This document shows positions 61,055 through 64,000 of a DNA stretch of 64,000 nt, piece after piece. The first letter of the stretch is position 1; each line of letters begins with the position of its first letter. The position numbers and the translations under genes were made by a program. This DNA comes from Kitasatospora sp. NBC_01266 (lineage in GTDB: Bacteria > Actinomycetota > Actinomycetes > Streptomycetales > Streptomycetaceae): contig NZ_CP108458.1 in NCBI RefSeq assembly GCF_036242395.1, positions 8,122,001 through 8,186,000 of the forward strand, read 5' to 3'. The notes beneath the pieces were generated by a model that was not told where the DNA came from, made no database searches, and worked only from the letters and a program-made list of their open reading frames with translations.

Positions 61055-61747
61055 TCAGCCCGAGACGGCCGGTGAACCCGAGCGGAGTTCCTTGAGCAAC
61101 TCGCGCTCGTCGGCGCAACACCGGTAGCCGAGCCGGCTGTTGACCGCCAGCATCGGGGCGTTCGTGCTGTCGTTGGCGGTGTAGGCGTCGGTGAGACCGG
61201 CGGAGCGGGCCCGGTGCAGGGACGCGGCCTTGACGAGCTTGGCCAGGCCGCGGCGCCGGTGGGCGGGGCGGGTGTCGGTGCCGGCCGACCAGTAGCGGGT
61301 GGCGCCGTCGGTCTGGGCGAAGGTGAGGGCGGCGGGCTCGCCGTCCACCACGGCCACCGTGCTCAGCCCGTGGTCCAGGTCGGGCCGGGTCCAGCTGGTG
61401 TCGTACCACTCCTGGTAGCCCAGCGCGTCCCACGTCAGGTGGCCCGGCTCGTCCTGCGAGGCCTCGTGGAAGAGCCGGTAGACCGGGCGCGGGTCCGCCA
61501 GGTAGTCGCCGGCGGTGCGCAGTTCGACGCCGGGCGGCAGCGGTGGCACGGCCGGTAGGGGGCCGGTCAGGTCGAGGTGGTTGAAGTGGCCGGTCCGCCC
61601 CGTCCGGTAGCCGTGCCGCTCGCCGAAGGAGAGCGAGGGTGGTTCGTCGTCGGCCCAGCAGCGCACGTGGGTGACGCCCAGGGCGCGCAGGTACGCCTCG
61701 CCGGCTCCGGTGACGATGACCACCCTGACCTGCGATTCGTTCTCCAT
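61055..61747 (-). CDS. GNAT acetyltransferase, first domain truncated
   Basis: 230 residues. The C-terminal GNAT domain is complete, with the acetyl-CoA loop around TRPAHRRRGLAKLVKAA (RRxGxA type, about 160-170) and NDSTNAPMLAVNSRLGYR. The N-terminus (about 5-60, FGERHGYRTGRTGHFNHLDL) looks like the last part of another GNAT domain whose first two-thirds are missing. Tandem-GNAT proteins of about 330 residues are common, so this looks like a shortened version. The ATG has no strong ribosome site. Confidence 0.72.
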   Translation of the reverse strand: MENESQVRVVIVTGAGEAYLRALGVTHVRCWADDEPPSLSFGERHGYRTGRTGHFNHLDLTGPLPAVPPLPPGVELRTAGDYLADPRPVYRLFHEASQDEPGHLTWDALGYQEWYDTSWTRPDLDHGLSTVAVVDGEPAALTFAQTDGATRYWSAGTDTRPAHRRRGLAKLVKAASLHRARSAGLTDAYTANDSTNAPMLAVNSRLGYRCCADERELLKELRSGSPAVSG

Positions 61748-61802
61748 GCCGGCGATCCTCGGACCCTGCCGCCGGCGACAAGGTCAAGGCATCCAGGACA
61801 CC

Positions 61803-62537
61803 TCACACGGAGGGTCGGTCCATCGGCTCCAGGTCGTCGAGCGCGAGTGCGTCCGGCCGGGGCACGTGTCCGAAGTCGGGATCGTCGGCCCTGACCGGGA
61901 GTTGGTTGATCACCGCCTCCAGGGCCGCCGGGAGCCGGGGCGCCAGGCCGCGGTGGCAGCGGGCCAGGATGTCGCGGCGTACGGCGTCGGGGAGCAGTGG
62001 TTGGCTGGCGCGCAGCGGGCGCGGTGGCGTCGGGCGGGCCCGGGCGGCGAGGTCGCGGGACCAGGCCAGCCAGTAGTCCGCGTCGCTCGACTCGCCCAGT
62101 CGCAGGTGGTGCAGGTGCAGGCAGTAGGCGGAGGTCCGACTCCCGGAGCCGGCCGCGAAGCGCCACCAGAACTCGGCGCCGTCGACCCGCTCGCTGGCGT
62201 AGAGCAGCGCGGCGAACACCTCGGCGCCTTCGGGGTGGATCTGCCGGCTGTTGACCAGCAGGTCCAACCCGCGTGCCGCCTCCGGGGCGTCCAGGACCAG
62301 CGCGACGACCAGACCGAGTTCGAAGGCCGCCTGCTCGTGCTCGGAGGGCAGGTTGGCCGGCGCGGCGGTGAGCCGGGCCTGGCGGGCGGTCGCGATCAGC
62401 TCCTCGTAGGGGCGGCTGGGAGCAGGGACCGAGAGCGCGGGCTCGCTCTGCGCGCCCCCCTGCGCCGTCGGGTCGGTCGCATCGGGCTCGCAGCCCAGCC
62501 ACTCGGGCAGCGCCGCCGATCTGGGCCGCCGGGTCAC
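61803..62537 (-). CDS. Unrecognised soluble protein coupled to a sigma-like factor
   Basis: 244 residues, no known family recognised. Helical, with no signal or membrane segment; the middle (SRTSAYCLHLHHLRLGESSDADYWLAW) is notably aromatic and His-rich. Its ATG overlaps the stop of the sigma-like gene (ATGA), so the two are made together. By position it could be an anti-sigma or partner protein, but it lacks the membrane helix or HxxxCxxC motif usual for anti-sigma factors. Confidence 0.62.
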   Translation of the reverse strand: MTRRPRSAALPEWLGCEPDATDPTAQGGAQSEPALSVPAPSRPYEELIATARQARLTAAPANLPSEHEQAAFELGLVVALVLDAPEAARGLDLLVNSRQIHPEGAEVFAALLYASERVDGAEFWWRFAAGSGSRTSAYCLHLHHLRLGESSDADYWLAWSRDLAARARPTPPRPLRASQPLLPDAVRRDILARCHRGLAPRLPAALEAVINQLPVRADDPDFGHVPRPDALALDDLEPMDRPSV

Positions 62538-63142
62538 CGCTCGGCCCGCCGATCCGGCAGTTCGCTGATCCCCAGGCGCCGGGCCAGCCGCTCGCGGGCG
62601 TGCCGCAGGTTGGAGCGGACGGTCTCCACCGGCCGGTCGAGATAGGCGGCGATCTCCTGGTCGTCCAGGTCGAGTACGTAGCGCAGGATCACCACGTCGC
62701 GTTGGCGGTCCGGCAGGGCCAGGATCGCGCTGTACAAGCCGACTTGGTCGGCCTCGCTGCGCAGGCTGTCACCGGCGAGCTCCTTGAACCGGTTGATCAC
62801 CACGGCGAAGGTGGTGGCCTCGACCGTCAGCTCGTCCTGGTTCCAATCCCATTCGTTCAGCTGGGACTTGAGCAACCGCCAGGCGTAGGCGGCCGGCACC
62901 GGATGGCGCAGCGCGTGCTGCCACTGCAGGGCCAGCTCGGCGGTCATCGCCGCCACCACCATCTCGGCGTCGGCACGGTTGCCGATCCTGGTGCGCGCGA
63001 AGGCGAGCCAGGCCCGGCTGTGGAGCTCGCAGAACACCTGGTAGGAGAGCCGCAGCCGGGCATTGGCCGGGTTCTCACCGGTGTCGTCCACCGCAGGCCC
63101 TCCCGGACGCCCGGGTGTACGGCCGTCCTTGTCCATGGTCAT
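62534..63142 (-). CDS. Sigma-70 family (ECF-like) regulator
   Basis: 202 residues. Region 4 is clear (about 140-195: AILALPDRQRDVVILRYVLDLDDQEIAAYLDRPVETVRSNLRHARERLARRLG). Region 2 (about 30-100) is only weakly like normal ECF sequences (AWLAFARTRIGNRADAEMVVAAMTAEL). Might be a divergent sigma factor or an HTH regulator derived from one. The chosen ATG is at 63142; another ATG (MDKDG) is two codons on. The promoter probably lies in the AT-richer 63143-63400 region. Confidence 0.75.
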   Translation of the reverse strand: MTMDKDGRTPGRPGGPAVDDTGENPANARLRLSYQVFCELHSRAWLAFARTRIGNRADAEMVVAAMTAELALQWQHALRHPVPAAYAWRLLKSQLNEWDWNQDELTVEATTFAVVINRFKELAGDSLRSEADQVGLYSAILALPDRQRDVVILRYVLDLDDQEIAAYLDRPVETVRSNLRHARERLARRLGISELPDRRAER

Positions 63143-63517
63143 CGGTCCTGCCTTCGTAAGGTTCTCGGCGTTCGGTCAGCGGCGCGGCCGGGCCGCCTCG
63201 GGAAGAGTGCGCTGCTCACCTTCGACGACCATCGAACCAGAGTGGGATCGTTCTGGCGCAAGACAAGAACAGTTTGTGATGTTCCGATGATCCCACTACC
63301 TGACATGGTGTCATATGCGGCTGGCAAAACTACTCTCGGGTTGTCGGGGTGGCATGGCCGCGAGTGGGTAATCATGGTGCTCGTCCAGTTGTACGGGTGG
63401 CGGCGCGCTCACCAAGGATCCGCAAGGATCCGCAAGGATCCGCAAGGATCCGCACGGACCACTGCGGGGCGGCCGTTGGGCGTCCGCGCGGCCATCCGGA
63501 TCATGAAGGGGGAATCG
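63143..63517. promoter_or_regulatory. Divergent region with operator-like dyad and 10-bp repeats
   Basis: A 375-nt gap between the sigma-like gene and the methyltransferase, less GC-rich than average at 63230-63380. It holds the dyad TGACA-TGG-TGTCA (63301-63313) and four exact tandem copies of CAAGGATCCG (63413-63452), followed by a decayed fifth. No small gene was seen. Confidence 0.45.
63413..63452. repeat. Four exact 10-bp tandem repeats
   Basis: CAAGGATCCG repeated four times without spacers (63413-63452), 65 nt before the methyltransferase start. The 10-bp period is close to one helical turn, so identical faces of the DNA would line up; either a protein-binding array or simple slippage. 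Confidence 0.85.
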
Positions 63518-64000
63518 ATGACCGACTACGACGGCGTCAACCTGGAGCTGCACCGGGCGCACTCGGCCCGGATGTACGACTACTTCCTCGGCGGCGTGAC
63601 CAACTTCGCCGCCGACCGCGAGGCGGCCGGCCAGGTCAAGGCCGTGATGCCCTTCGTGGAGACCACGGCCCGGGTCAACCGCGCCTTCATGCACCGCTCC
63701 ACCCGGGCGTTGGCCGAGGCCGGCATCGACCAGTTCCTCGACATCGGCACCGGCATCCCCACCTCACCGAACCTTCACGAAATCGCCCAGAGCGTCAACC
63801 GCGCGGCCCGGGTGGTGTACGCGGACAACGACCCGATCGTCCTCGCGCACGCCAAGGCGCTGCTGCTCGGCACCCCCGAGGGCCGCACCACGTACGTCCA
63901 GGCCGATGTCACCGACCCGGCCGGGCTGCTCGCCTCGCCGGAGCTGCGCGACACCCTCGACTTCACTCGCCCGATAGCGCTCAGCCTCAACGCCCTGCTG
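63518..64000 (+). CDS. SAM-dependent methyltransferase of the SAV2177/DUF574 type, 3' end outside window
   Basis: 161 codons are visible. N-terminal HRAHSARMYDYFLGGVTNFAADREAA is the family signature, followed by the SAM site FLDIGTGIPTSPNLHEIAQ and VVYADNDPIVLAHAKALL. These actinobacterial proteins are very abundant in Streptomyces and are often found next to secondary-metabolism or HTH/DUF397 genes; their substrates are unknown. The ATG has AAGGGGGAATCG upstream. The frame runs to the right edge, so the C-terminal half is missing. Confidence 0.88.
   Translation, partial: MTDYDGVNLELHRAHSARMYDYFLGGVTNFAADREAAGQVKAVMPFVETTARVNRAFMHRSTRALAEAGIDQFLDIGTGIPTSPNLHEIAQSVNRAARVVYADNDPIVLAHAKALLLGTPEGRTTYVQADVTDPAGLLASPELRDTLDFTRPIALSLNALL

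Overview
The window is very GC-rich chromosomal DNA with GTG/TTG starts, tight ATGA/GTGA gene overlaps and families typical of Streptomyces or Kitasatospora: a SARP regulator, a DUF1775/YcnI copper protein, a SAV2177-like methyltransferase and DUF2797. It is most likely an arm-proximal or accessory chromosomal segment of a streptomycete. Assignments come from reading motifs by eye; no database search was run.

Layout. (1) 1-5.8 kb: cell-wall genes murE (5' end outside the window), murJ, a family 2 glycosyltransferase and murF. They form a set outside the normal division/cell-wall arrangement, and the MurE has lost the usual DNPR diaminopimelate motif. (2) 6-22.9 kb: two RiPP (ribosomally made, modified peptide) loci placed head to head. 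The minus-strand operon holds a radical SAM enzyme, a haem-oxygenase-like diiron protein, a 67-residue precursor, a cyclase/AAA/TPR regulator, a subtilase, a GAF protein and a P450. The plus-strand operon holds a striking 314-residue precursor made of 13 near-identical 24-residue units carrying a WCIxH core, then a radical SAM/SPASM enzyme, an MFS exporter, a prolyl oligopeptidase and a glycosyltransferase. (3) 23-29.8 kb: a small secreted peptide, a small membrane protein, a SARP-NB-ARC activator, and a translationally coupled pair: an MbtH-adenylation-carrier-reductase protein and a leucyl/phenylalanyl-tRNA transferase homologue. The pair is likely to make a short peptide aldehyde. (4) 30-41.6 kb: mostly housekeeping or signalling genes: GGDEF-EAL, a ferredoxin-reductase-like flavoprotein, a phosphoesterase, a ferritin-like protein, PadR with its membrane partner, a cis-prenyltransferase, a Met-rich membrane protein with YcnI, an SDR and a PRC-barrel protein. 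(5) 41.9-52 kb: a discrete type II fatty acid/polyketide-like cluster with ACP, FabF-like KS, two acyltransferases, FabH-like KS, acyl-CoA dehydrogenase/oxidase, two reductases and an HTH regulator. (6) 52-64 kb: DUF2797; an editing-domain-less threonyl-tRNA synthetase behind a Thr-codon attenuator; a VOC protein, amidase, ECF sigma factor and azoreductase; then a decaying stretch with a tandem duplication, an amber-interrupted methyltransferase and a truncated acetyltransferase; a sigma-like pair; and a second methyltransferase cut by the window end.

How the genes work together. The most interesting part is the repeat precursor system. The repeats place prolines on one or both sides of the WCIxH core, and the operon encodes a prolyl oligopeptidase, which suggests post-proline excision of many copies of one short modified peptide. 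A hairpin between precursor and maturase probably keeps precursor expression in excess. No rRNA, tRNA, IS element or CRISPR array was recognised.
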